A stretch of DNA of 64,000 bases from Skeletonema tropicum (Eukaryota; Bacillariophyta; Thalassiosirophyceae; Thalassiosirales; Thalassiosiraceae), in NCBI GenBank assembly GCA_037178625.1, contig CM074135.1:1614001-1678000 (forward strand). The letters run 5' to 3'. Positions 53,957 through 63,200 of the stretch are shown here, piece after piece. The notes below the pieces were generated by a model. It made no database searches. It was not told the DNA's origin and saw nothing but the letters and a program-made list of their open reading frames with translations. The translations under genes were made by a program, and so were the position numbers. Position 1 is the stretch's first letter; every line of letters starts with the position of its first letter.

Positions 53957-55024
53957 ATGGCGAAGACGAGCAGAGCTTCGAACCGGCGACGCAGCTCGGA
54001 ACTTACGCCAGATGCAATTGTCTCGAGCAGCAATGTTGCATCAGCACAGAAACCAGATGCAGTTTTGAGCAGTCATGGGGCTGAGGCATACCCTTCCCCA
54101 GTAAAGTCTCATCCTTCACCAGCCAAGTCGGAAGTGCAACCTCCTTCAAATAGAAAGCGCTCACTGCCAAGTCCTGTCAAATCATCTTCTTCCAATGAAA
54201 AACGAAAGAGGCCAACTCCTGAGGAATGCAAGTTCGTTGTCAGTGCATTGGGAGAGATTCATCCAGAAGTTGTGGAAGAGAACCAAAAACGCAGAGATGG
54301 ATTCATTGAACGAAAGAAGAAGAAAAAGCAGAAGAGGAACACAACGAATTTTACTCCAGTCACTGATGCAGTCATCTCGACCATGCTATCTCAAAACACA
54401 ACTGCTGCCAATCAAAACAGAGCATTTGCCGGGTTGAAGGAGGCCTTCCCTGGAGGATGGGAAGAAGTTGCTACCGCGGACACATCAAGAATAGAAGATG
54501 CAATTCGGGTAGCTGGGCTTGCCAAGGTACGCGCTGAACGGATGCAAAGTATGTTACAAATTGTGAAAGATGAAAGAGGTAGAGCAAACTTTGAGTATCT
54601 CCAGAATTTCACCTCTACAGATGCAATCCAAAAGGAGCTCTCTAGATTTAAGGGAATGGGACCAAAGACAATTTCTTGTGTATGCTTGTTTGCTTTGGGT
54701 ATTCCTGAGTTTCCTGTTGACACACACGTCCTTCGGATATCACAAAAGTTAGGATGGGTGAGTGCTTCTACATCTAGAGAAGCTGCGTACGATTATCTCA
54801 ATGAGGTTGTACCAGACGAGCACAAACTTGACCTTCATTGTTTACTTGTTACACATGGAAAGTGGTGCTACAATTGTGCTGCCAATGGCAAGCCTCAATT
54901 CAAACCGAAGGAGAAATGGTCATGTCCTCTTATTGGGATGAAAAATGGCATGAAGGAAATCAAGACAAAGGTCAATGTTGAAAAGCAAGTGAAAGTGAAG
55001 AAAGAAGAAGCAAAGCTTGAATGA
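53957..55024 (+). CDS. HhH-GPD DNA glycosylase/AP lyase (endonuclease III-like)
   Basis: 355 residues, uninterrupted. A Lys/Ser/Pro-rich tail with nuclear-localisation-like clusters (RKRSLPSPVK, RKKKKKQKR) precedes the glycosylase fold: PVTDAVISTMLSQNTTAANQ, VAGLAKVRAERMQ, then the helix-hairpin-helix FKGMGPKTISCV and the catalytic-Asp motif PEFPVDTHVLRISQKLGW. The Lys of GMGPK matches the lyase Lys of bifunctional enzymes. HGKWCYNCAANGKPQ and SCPL retain three cysteines of the region where the [4Fe-4S] loop lies, so the cluster may be altered or absent. It acts in base-excision repair of oxidised or modified bases. Confidence 0.88.
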   Translation: MAKTSRASNRRRSSELTPDAIVSSSNVASAQKPDAVLSSHGAEAYPSPVKSHPSPAKSEVQPPSNRKRSLPSPVKSSSSNEKRKRPTPEECKFVVSALGEIHPEVVEENQKRRDGFIERKKKKKQKRNTTNFTPVTDAVISTMLSQNTTAANQNRAFAGLKEAFPGGWEEVATADTSRIEDAIRVAGLAKVRAERMQSMLQIVKDERGRANFEYLQNFTSTDAIQKELSRFKGMGPKTISCVCLFALGIPEFPVDTHVLRISQKLGWVSASTSREAAYDYLNEVVPDEHKLDLHCLLVTHGKWCYNCAANGKPQFKPKEKWSCPLIGMKNGMKEIKTKVNVEKQVKVKKEEAKLE

Positions 55025-55062
55025 AGCATAACTAATGTACAGTCAAAATCATGTCAATTCGG

Positions 55063-57048
55063 TTACTTCTTATAATCTAAGAGCTCGTCTCCCAAATTTG
55101 CCATTGGATCATTCGCACCTCTTTCTTTTCGCATGCGATATGCTTCCATATCCTCTTCAGTGACATTCACGTCAGCAGACAGAGAGTTGTATTTTCTTTT
55201 GTTCTTGCCCATGTTTCTTTCCGCTTCTGCTTCCTCTTCCTCTTGGCGCTTCATCGCTGCTTTCAGCTTCTCTTTGTCGAATTCTTTGTGCTGATCAGCT
55301 GCCTCACCATATAATTTGGATTGTGCATTTGGTTTATACTTGTCATTGCTTGCATTCGTCGCTCTTGCTTTGGGAATGACTTCCAGCATTTTCCTCGCAC
55401 TGGCAAGCATTGCAGAGCCAGCAGCACCAGATCCATAAGTCAATTCATTTGATTCATCGTTTGCAATTCTTCCATTCAAACCTGTACCGTACGATGATCT
55501 TATCAATGAGTGGTCATCAGCATAACCCCACTTAAACGCGCCCTTGTGAAAATAAGATCCCCAAACAGCACTATGACCATTAATATGCACATTTTCCTCA
55601 TATTTGCATGGGATTGGTGTACGCTTCTTCTGCTTCGAACCAGCAGCTGACGCAAGTCGCCCATCTCTGCCATATTCTTGTTCTGTATGCGACACACCAA
55701 ACCGAGTAGCTCTTTCTTCTGGGTCTATTGTCTTCCCTGCATCCAGGTATTCCTCTCCCCCATATCGATCCAACACTTGCTTCCGTTTCTTATCTTTCAA
55801 CTCTTCTCCCCTCTTTTCAACTTTCTTGCGCATTAGCTCTGCTCGACTAGGATCAGCCTGAAGATGAATTGCTCCCTCCACCCCAACCTTCTTCTCTGCA
55901 TCCCAGGCAAATAATTGTGTCTCTGCCATTTGGACAGCATCTCCACTAATGCGGGCAAAATTGTCTCCGGCAAAGCCCATACTTTCCGCCGCTTGCTGTT
56001 GCTGCTGTAAATCACCCCCCTCGTCAGCATTCTGTGCGTATGGATTGTCCCTCATTGATCTCGACTTGGGATCATAATGTGCAGAATTCGGATCTAAATT
56101 TCGAAGATATTTCGCTGTATCTTCACGAATTCGGAGATTTCGTGCTGTAACTTTCATTTGAGCTCCGCCCACACCACCCTGTCGTGCTAGACGGGAGGTA
56201 AACAGTACATCATCTTCATCATGTTGCACGACCTCATCATCGGACGAAAATCCATCTTGATTACCATCATTATCACTGTCATAATCCGAATCACTATCCG
56301 AAGGTTTCTCCTTCTTTCCTTCTTCCTCCGCCTTCAACTTCATCTCTTGCTTCCTACTCTCGCGCTCCTTGTTTCGTTGCTCCTTGCGCAAAGCCTCTCT
56401 CTCCCTATATTTCTCTTCCATCTTTTTGGTGTGCCCCTCCACTTCCACTCCATGGTAGGCGTCTCGTTTCGAATCATAGGTTTCTTTTCCAGAAGTGCTT
56501 TTATTGACAGTAAAAGATCGATTTCCTGCTCGAGTCACACGCATTCGTGGTGCAGAGGCAGCTGCATTCGTAGTGCTCCCACCTTTCCCCCACGGTTTCA
56601 CTTTTCGTTCTATATACCCATCTTCATACTTGAGATCAAAGCTTCGGCCCTTATCCGATATTTTAACAATCTGTGCAATCAAATATGGCTTTTTGTTCTT
56701 CCTTAATGCTTCAATCCACATGCCAATCTCGAATAGATCCGTATCCACTTCATCATCACGATTGCGTCCCCGTTGCTTCTTTCTTGATTTTTCTTTTAAT
56801 TTCTGTTTCTCCAATTTGCGCTTGATCCGCTCACGTTCCTCCTTGACCAGACGATCAGCCTCACTGAGTGTTATTCCCTGACGGTCCTCTTCGCGGCGTT
56901 GATCGGCTTGGTGGTCTAATGTGGGTCCGTCTGCGCCATCACCGCCCTCGGCGAGGTACCATGGTTTTTTTGTGATGAATTCGGGGTTGTGTGGGTTGAT
57001 CATGGCGCCGGTTTTGACGTCCATTTCGGGGGGCTTTTGCTTGTCCAT
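55063..57048 (-). CDS. SLU7: SLU7 pre-mRNA splicing factor, without the zinc knuckle
   Basis: 661 residues, uninterrupted. The N-terminus NPHNPEFITKKPWYLAEG and C-terminus EDMEAYRMRKERGANDPMAN are diagnostic of SLU7, as are YDSKRDAYHGVE, YLRNLDPNSAHYDPKSRSM, AWDAEKK, NGHSAVWGSYF and WGYADDHS. SLU7 acts in the second catalytic step of splicing and 3' splice-site choice. In other eukaryotes a CCHC knuckle lies between PWYL and YDSKRD; here the stretch has no cysteine at all and instead holds FEIGMWIEALRKNKKPY and GRSFDLKYEDGYIERKVK, which resembles a Tudor-like barrel. Only one Cys is present in the protein. Expressed and functional by all appearances. Confidence 0.93.
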   Translation of the reverse strand: MDKQKPPEMDVKTGAMINPHNPEFITKKPWYLAEGGDGADGPTLDHQADQRREEDRQGITLSEADRLVKEERERIKRKLEKQKLKEKSRKKQRGRNRDDEVDTDLFEIGMWIEALRKNKKPYLIAQIVKISDKGRSFDLKYEDGYIERKVKPWGKGGSTTNAAASAPRMRVTRAGNRSFTVNKSTSGKETYDSKRDAYHGVEVEGHTKKMEEKYREREALRKEQRNKERESRKQEMKLKAEEEGKKEKPSDSDSDYDSDNDGNQDGFSSDDEVVQHDEDDVLFTSRLARQGGVGGAQMKVTARNLRIREDTAKYLRNLDPNSAHYDPKSRSMRDNPYAQNADEGGDLQQQQQAAESMGFAGDNFARISGDAVQMAETQLFAWDAEKKVGVEGAIHLQADPSRAELMRKKVEKRGEELKDKKRKQVLDRYGGEEYLDAGKTIDPEERATRFGVSHTEQEYGRDGRLASAAGSKQKKRTPIPCKYEENVHINGHSAVWGSYFHKGAFKWGYADDHSLIRSSYGTGLNGRIANDESNELTYGSGAAGSAMLASARKMLEVIPKARATNASNDKYKPNAQSKLYGEAADQHKEFDKEKLKAAMKRQEEEEAEAERNMGKNKRKYNSLSADVNVTEEDMEAYRMRKERGANDPMANLGDELLDYKK

Positions 57049-57199
57049 GGTGGTGGTATTGTTTATTTGATAAGTGAGGAGGAAGAGTGCTTCAGGGTGT
57101 TCCAGATTTGGTATGGCTACTACATAATATCAAGAGAGTAGGGAGCATAGCTTGACTTTACGGCCATCTTCATTCTAAAAAATCTAAACTATTCATCAG

Positions 57200-57768
57200 C
57201 AGGGTTTTGCACCCGAGTTCGCACCCATACCCGATATATCCGAGGTTTTTGGCTCGGGTACGGGTAAATACCCGATACCCGATACCCGCAAAAAGTCCCC
57301 CCTCGGGTATTACCCGGTACCCGATACCCGAGTAAAATACCCATGATTTCGGGTATGGGTATTTCGTGATTTTCGTGTGGAAAAAGGTCGGTTTAGTGGC
57401 CATTTTAGACCAAAGTGCTTCGATTTTGCACCTAAAAGATCCAATATTTCTTCAAATCGGGCGAGCTGCGAGCTGCCCCGATTTCGGGAAGATTTTATCT
57501 CAAGTTCCAAATTCAAAAAGCCTCCTTTCGAGCGTTGGCGAAATGAGTCACCAAAATTTTTCTCTAAGTACCCAACAATCTCGCTAAAATTGGTAGGAAT
57601 TAGTACCATGGTCGCTAAAACAAATACCCATACCCAATACCCGATACCCGAGTATTTTGACTCGGGTATCGGGTATATACCCGATACCCATACCCGATGC
57701 CCCTTTTCCAGGGATACCCATACCCGTACCCATACCCGACGGGATTTTCCCTCGGGTGCAAATCCCTG
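57200..57768. mobile_element. hAT-type nonautonomous element (MITE), 569 bp with 8-bp target duplication
   Basis: Left end CAGGGTTTTGCACCCGAG and right end CTCGGGTGCAAATCCCTG are inverted repeats with one mismatch in 18; CAGGG is a typical hAT start. The element is flanked by TTCATCAG on both sides (57192-57199 and 57769-57776), the 8-bp duplication expected of hAT insertions. Both subterminal parts are arrays of GATACCCG/CGGGTATC in both orientations (about 57215-57365 and 57620-57745), likely transposase-binding-like repeats. The 250-bp centre has no transposase. It lies upstream of SLU7. Confidence 0.9.
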
Positions 57769-57776
57769 TTCATCAG

Positions 57777-58028
57777 AATTGGGTCTTAGGTTATTTGGTA
57801 TACACGTTAGTAATGTGGTAGGGCTCAATATGAGGAGAGTGTTAGGTTAAGGCGGTCCGAGCTACTCTGGTCCGCTGCTTCATCTCCATCCAATCTGTAC
57901 AGTTCAGAGTAAAAGGATTCATCTTGGCAACTAGCTGTGGGCCTCAGTGTTCTCCGTATAGAATGGATAGGGCTTTGAGTCCGGCTGATCCGCTTGCTAA
58001 GCAAACTTCTCTACCGAAGAGTTGTTAG
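57777..58028. other. Short intergenic region
   Basis: 252 bases between the hAT-type element and the next gene, single-copy DNA with no recognised element. Confidence 0.4.
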
Positions 58029-59102
58029 CTAGATTCCGTGGCAGTTGCAACCTTTACCTCCTTCACTGTAGAAAAAATCACCGTAATCGTGATGAGCTTG
58101 AAGTATTTCATTGCTGAGGAACTCGCCCCCGTAAGGCGTCACAGGTACATTTCCATTGTTCCATTCCAATTCTGGGTTGAAGTCTTGGTTGAGAATGTGT
58201 GGTTCATATCCATGCAAATGCTTTGTTATGAACCAATGAATCAATTCCCGGCGAATTCTTGTTGGGAACGACCTGAATTGTCTCTCTAGTTTCTCCAAAA
58301 AAGCTGCATGGCGTTGTTGGAATATTTTCCCATCATTGCAGCTGCAGTTCATAAGATTGACAGCAAGTTGCATGTCAATACCATCGTCGCTATTGTCATA
58401 AAATCCTTTGATAAGTAGTTCAACGCCATCCATGTCTCGAGCAATCTTCAACACAACCCTCAACAAACAACACCATGATCCAATACGTTCACTGCATCTG
58501 CACCTCTTATCGTCACAGTCAGCGCAAATTGAAATAGGACTGTACCCTGCTTGAATAATAGCAGTGTTCAACTCATGCAAGTCTGAAGGTGGCATAGAAT
58601 TAATTTTATCCGCCGTCGTTATGATTCCATGCCCAGGTGCGAAGCGTAATTGATTCCATAGCTTGCAAAGCGCAGCAATCTGATTTGCCTGGCTTTCATT
58701 GCAAAATCCTTCTTGAGTAGAATGGATGAATCTCCACCGACGCGCATCATCACACTCCTCCCGTTGAAAATTCATCTGCCTCCCACGAGTGTCAACGGGC
58801 TGCCAACTCTCACCACCATTGCGACGATAGTATCCAACTCCAGTATGTTGACGCGGGTTCGCAAATATCGCACTGAGGTCATCCAGCGTTTGGTTGCGGC
58901 GAAATAACTGTGTCTTTCCACTACGAGGGTGATTGAGGCATGTCGCGACGGTGCCAGTGGTGTAGTAAACATTGATGCGGCATGGCATCATTGCATCAGG
59001 AGTAGTCCTCTCGAAGGCAATGACGCGCGAAGTTTCGTTGAATTGTACCTCGGCCAAGCGGTGTTGCTGTGCCAGACGGCGTATAGCTTCGACGTCAAGC
59101 AT
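58029..59102 (-). CDS. Unrecognised 357-residue protein with Cys-rich cluster
   Basis: Uninterrupted frame starting MLDVEAIRRLAQQHRLAEVQ and ending GGKGCNCHGI. The first 110 residues have a compact beta-rich look (RINVYYTTGTVATCLNHP, QLFRRNQTLDDLSAIFANP, GVGYYRRNGG). The middle holds a cysteine cluster CADCDDKRCRCSERIGSWCC that could bind a metal. The rest is helical (RRELIHWFITKHLHGY). No signal peptide or membrane helix. I recall no named family; similar proteins occurring as multigene sets in diatoms would be my guess. Good codon structure makes the coding call firm. Confidence 0.7.
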   Translation of the reverse strand: MLDVEAIRRLAQQHRLAEVQFNETSRVIAFERTTPDAMMPCRINVYYTTGTVATCLNHPRSGKTQLFRRNQTLDDLSAIFANPRQHTGVGYYRRNGGESWQPVDTRGRQMNFQREECDDARRWRFIHSTQEGFCNESQANQIAALCKLWNQLRFAPGHGIITTADKINSMPPSDLHELNTAIIQAGYSPISICADCDDKRCRCSERIGSWCCLLRVVLKIARDMDGVELLIKGFYDNSDDGIDMQLAVNLMNCSCNDGKIFQQRHAAFLEKLERQFRSFPTRIRRELIHWFITKHLHGYEPHILNQDFNPELEWNNGNVPVTPYGGEFLSNEILQAHHDYGDFFYSEGGKGCNCHGI

Positions 59103-60240
59103 GATGGATGGATCTGTCGTTCAATTACGGGTTGTTAGAGTGTGTTGTATGGTATCGTATGGTGTGGGTGGCTCTTTTTGTTCTGTGGCATGTGGGCGTG
59201 GAGGGCATATGCATTTGGGTTTGGATGATGAAAGGGGTGAGTTTCTGTGACTGTCGCAGCGGGATTAATTCTTCAGTCGACTCGCCATGCATCCAAGTAA
59301 TTTGAACTCCAAGAGTTGGCTTGATCTAGCTTTGGAATGCTCCTACAATACTTAGGGTGAAATGGCTGACTTACTGGTTACTGTTCTTATTTTCCTCGTG
59401 ACAGTTCTTGATCTATTTTATCTAATATTGAAGTCTCTCAGAACGCTCTTGACTTCTTGAAACCTGCGTTCTCTTTCTGGGTCGGAGCGCACAATGTTTT
59501 CTTTAAGTCCCGTGTGCGAATATTGCTTCCGCCAAGTACCAACTGAGACTATACTACTTATCGAAGATGAATAAGTACGGGTGTGGGGTGGCTGGCGGGA
59601 TGTTGGATGATTATCGATTTGCATTTGCACAATTCCAAAGCAACTCCAACTATAACTCTTTATCCATGCATCTCTTAAAACTGCTCTACTGCACTCGCCA
59701 TGAGTTCATAAGAACGCATTACTACTTGGTATGGAGCCGGCAGGGCCATGACTGCATGCATCACAGCCACAACATAAACACTATTGTATCGTATCGTATA
59801 CTTGAAAGTAAAAGCGAGCTCTGATTGTTTTGAATATGATTCTTTGATGCATTTACTCCGCTTCTATATTATGAAAGGTATCAAAGCACCACTCCTTTCA
59901 GCATTGACGTAACCTATTCAGCAATCCAAAGAGGCATAGATGATAGTATTGGCTGTCTCTACCTCTTACTAATTGGAACGCGCGACCCACTAGCTGACCG
60001 ACATTATTTTTCCTCACCACTCTTCCCAGGAGTCTGTCCATGGGAGAAAATCTTTCTGTTCTTCGTCTTCGACTCCGCCGTCGCATAGCAAAGTCAAGTG
60101 CCATCACCAAACACTATCTATTGATTTGAGTGTACCAGATGTACACGATCTTAACGATTAATACAGGATGAAATGAATATGGATGCTGAATCCTATGGTG
60201 CTGATGTAATATTATTTGATCAATCTGTTCAATAGGAAAG
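59103..60240. other. Intergenic region
   Basis: No gene is supported. A minus-strand frame 59898-60110 starts MVMALDFAMRRRSRRRR and is Arg-rich, without homology that I recognise. The last 100 bases are the promoter/leader of the P-type ATPase. Confidence 0.4.
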
Positions 60241-63200
60241 ATGGGCCGGAGCATGAGGATGAGGATCTTGCTACTGCTGCTTGCATCATTGGCGACATTA
60301 TGCTATTCTCGCAATCTAAATCAGATCCATACCATCAGAAGAGGTGCAAAATCAAAAGCAGCATCAAAGACATCCAAGAAGCCACTGCTAGTTGTTGAGA
60401 CTGACTTGTTGTCAAACAAGCATAATCTCAGCAATCCATCTACTGCACCAATCGACAAAAGCACCAGCGATATTACCAACCCAGCTATTCACGTTCAAGC
60501 TATACTACTTCCACGACAAACTTCCTTTCTCATACCGCTTCGATTATTATCATTCCTACTTATCAATGTTAGTTTGAATGCGTGCATGCAAACTTCTGGG
60601 AAACCATTGGAGGATGCTGTGCGGAAGCTGTTGCATATGCCTGCAGCTAGTGACGGCACTGATAGTGCGAGTTTCACATCCAAAGTGACGCCTCTTCATA
60701 TTTATGTGGCAAGGAAAATTGCGACATCATCATTGACTTTACCACCGGGTCATTTACCTTCTCCACTGCCTCTTTTGGGATTGTTTTTATCGATTGTTTT
60801 ATACGTCGGAGGAACGGTTTTGACACCGCTTTGGAATGTCAATGTACATGTGCTTTTCAACTACGAAAGGTTTCAAATGTACGGAAATAAGATATCTACA
60901 ACACTCAATGCCAATAGGTTGCTAGAAAATTGGTACAATCATCAACATGATGAAGGTGAAGTGGATCCATACTATTCATCTCCGAAAAAGCATCTCGTTC
61001 CAGCTGTCTTGGTCTATGAGGACGATGCATCTGATAAAGCAACAAACAAAGCTACAGTTTGCAAATTATACCAATCACCTGGATATGATGTAGATGACGG
61101 CTCATTCGAAACACAATACATACTTCATCCACGTCGATACTACTTCGAGTTGAACCAAAAGCGATATTACTACGATCCATCATTACAACACGAACCATTA
61201 GTCAGTGGAGGACCAACTCTTCATGAAGCATCACCTTCTACACTTCTTTCTGATACGTTCACACGTGGTCTTCGCACCAAGTCTCAAGTTGAGAGAGCAG
61301 AAGAGCGCTTTGGATCATATTCTCGCATTACAATACCAGTGCCAACGCTACAATCTGCATTTGTTCAACGAATGACTTCTCCTTTGATTGCTTTGCAAAT
61401 GGTCGGAAGAATATTATCACTAATTGAAGAGGACAGCATTGGAAGAGCATTCGCAAATATGGCACGTTTGATATTCCAGCATTTTGTCGACTCGAAACGA
61501 AGTGTGGCAGCTGCAATTACTTTGGCAGAGGAGGCCAAACTAGGTATCGATGCCGACGGTGAAAGTGCCTGTAAATATTGGGCAGCAAGGCCAAACGGCG
61601 AAAGCTCAGATTGGGTCTTATTACAGTCATCAGATGATTTACTTCCTGCTGATATCTTCTTTATAGAAGTAAATGAAAATGGCGAAAAGAAGAATTCAAA
61701 TACAAAGTCACCAATCGTCATTCCTGTGGATGCCTTGCTTTTGGATGGCTCATGCGTGACAGAAGAAGCAGCACTAACAGGTGAAACAGTGCCACAAGCT
61801 AAAATTCCACTGGATCTTTCAGTTGATGTCTCAAATTATCCTCTGGATATGACTGGCGAACATAGGTCATCGTGTATTTTTGCTGGAACAAAGCTACTTT
61901 ATTCTTCCAACGAGGATTCAGAGCTCTTGGAGAGCTTGCCTCCGTTGCCACCACACTTGCGTGCGAGCACCATTCCACCCACCATTTACTTGACGCTTCG
62001 AACAGGTTCTTATTCATCTAGAGGTGAAATAATTCAAGCAATGACGAGAAGTAAAATGAACATGGGTCTGTCAAATAAAAGCAATGAAAAAGACTCTATT
62101 CGCCTCATCGGTGCGCTGACTACATTTGCGGTAAGCTCCTGTTTCTTTCTTTTGCTAGACAGTGCAAATGCCGAGAAACACACATCGGTCTTCAAAAGGA
62201 TGGTGCAGTGTATCCGAATAATTGTTGCTTCGATTCCATCTGATTTAAGCTCGTCTCTCCCTGCATCTGAGCATGCGTGCGCATCAATCCTGCGGGAAGA
62301 GTTTGATGTAGTGGGGACAGAATCAGGAGCTCTAGTGTCGACCGCAAAAACTGACGCAGTCGTATTTGATAAGACCGGAACTTTGACAGCTGATACACAG
62401 AGCTTAACTTCAATAGTTTACCCGCCCTCTGGACTGAGGACATTGAAAAGCATCAAGTTTTTATCGAATGCCGTGCTTGCTGGAGCTCATACACTGATTC
62501 AGCAAAGCGACTCAGAAAGTACCAATCTGGTGGGCGATCCTGTAGATTTGGCAGCGCTGCAGTGGACGAAATGGAAGTACAACACAAAGGACAAAAGTGC
62601 GTCATCAGTCCGTCGAAACGAAAAGCTCTGGCAGATTAGATCTTTCCCCTTTGACTCGAACAAGAAGATATCTTCAGCGATTGTGCTTACCAAAGACGGT
62701 AGCGGAAACTTTCGTCTTTGGATCCTTATGAAAGGTTCGCCCAATAAAATGAAGAATCAGCTTTTCAAAGACGAAGAGAGTGATCTAGCTCTCTGGTATG
62801 ATAACAGCGTGAAAAGGTTAGGGTCACTTGGCTATCGCAGCATTTGTTTGGGCGCATTGGATGCGTCAAATACAGATGTTGTGAAGACTTTGTTTCCTTC
62901 AGGACTACCAAATGTAGATATGAACATTCCGGATTTGGAAAGCGTTATACACGACGCGAGAATGAATGCAAGAGTATTTCACAGAAATGATATTGAGCAG
63001 CAATATTTAGACTTTTTAGGCTTTGCTTGCTTCAACGCACCCATGCGAGAGAGCACTCCCAGAATCGTCGAAGAGCTCAAGGCTGCAAACATTGATGTCA
63101 TCATGTTGACTGGAGATGAACCCTATGCAAGTCTTGCGTGCGCTGCCAAAGCAGGCATTGCTAAGAGCCACGCACGTGAGACGCACTTTCTGAGACTTAA

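Noticed and set aside
57170..57828. Minus-strand frames rich in GYRV/WVRVWV inside the hAT-type element
   Set aside because: They translate the GATACCCG repeat arrays and carry no transposase domain.
59898..60110. 70-codon Arg-rich minus-strand frame
   Set aside because: No homology recognised and composition consistent with chance.
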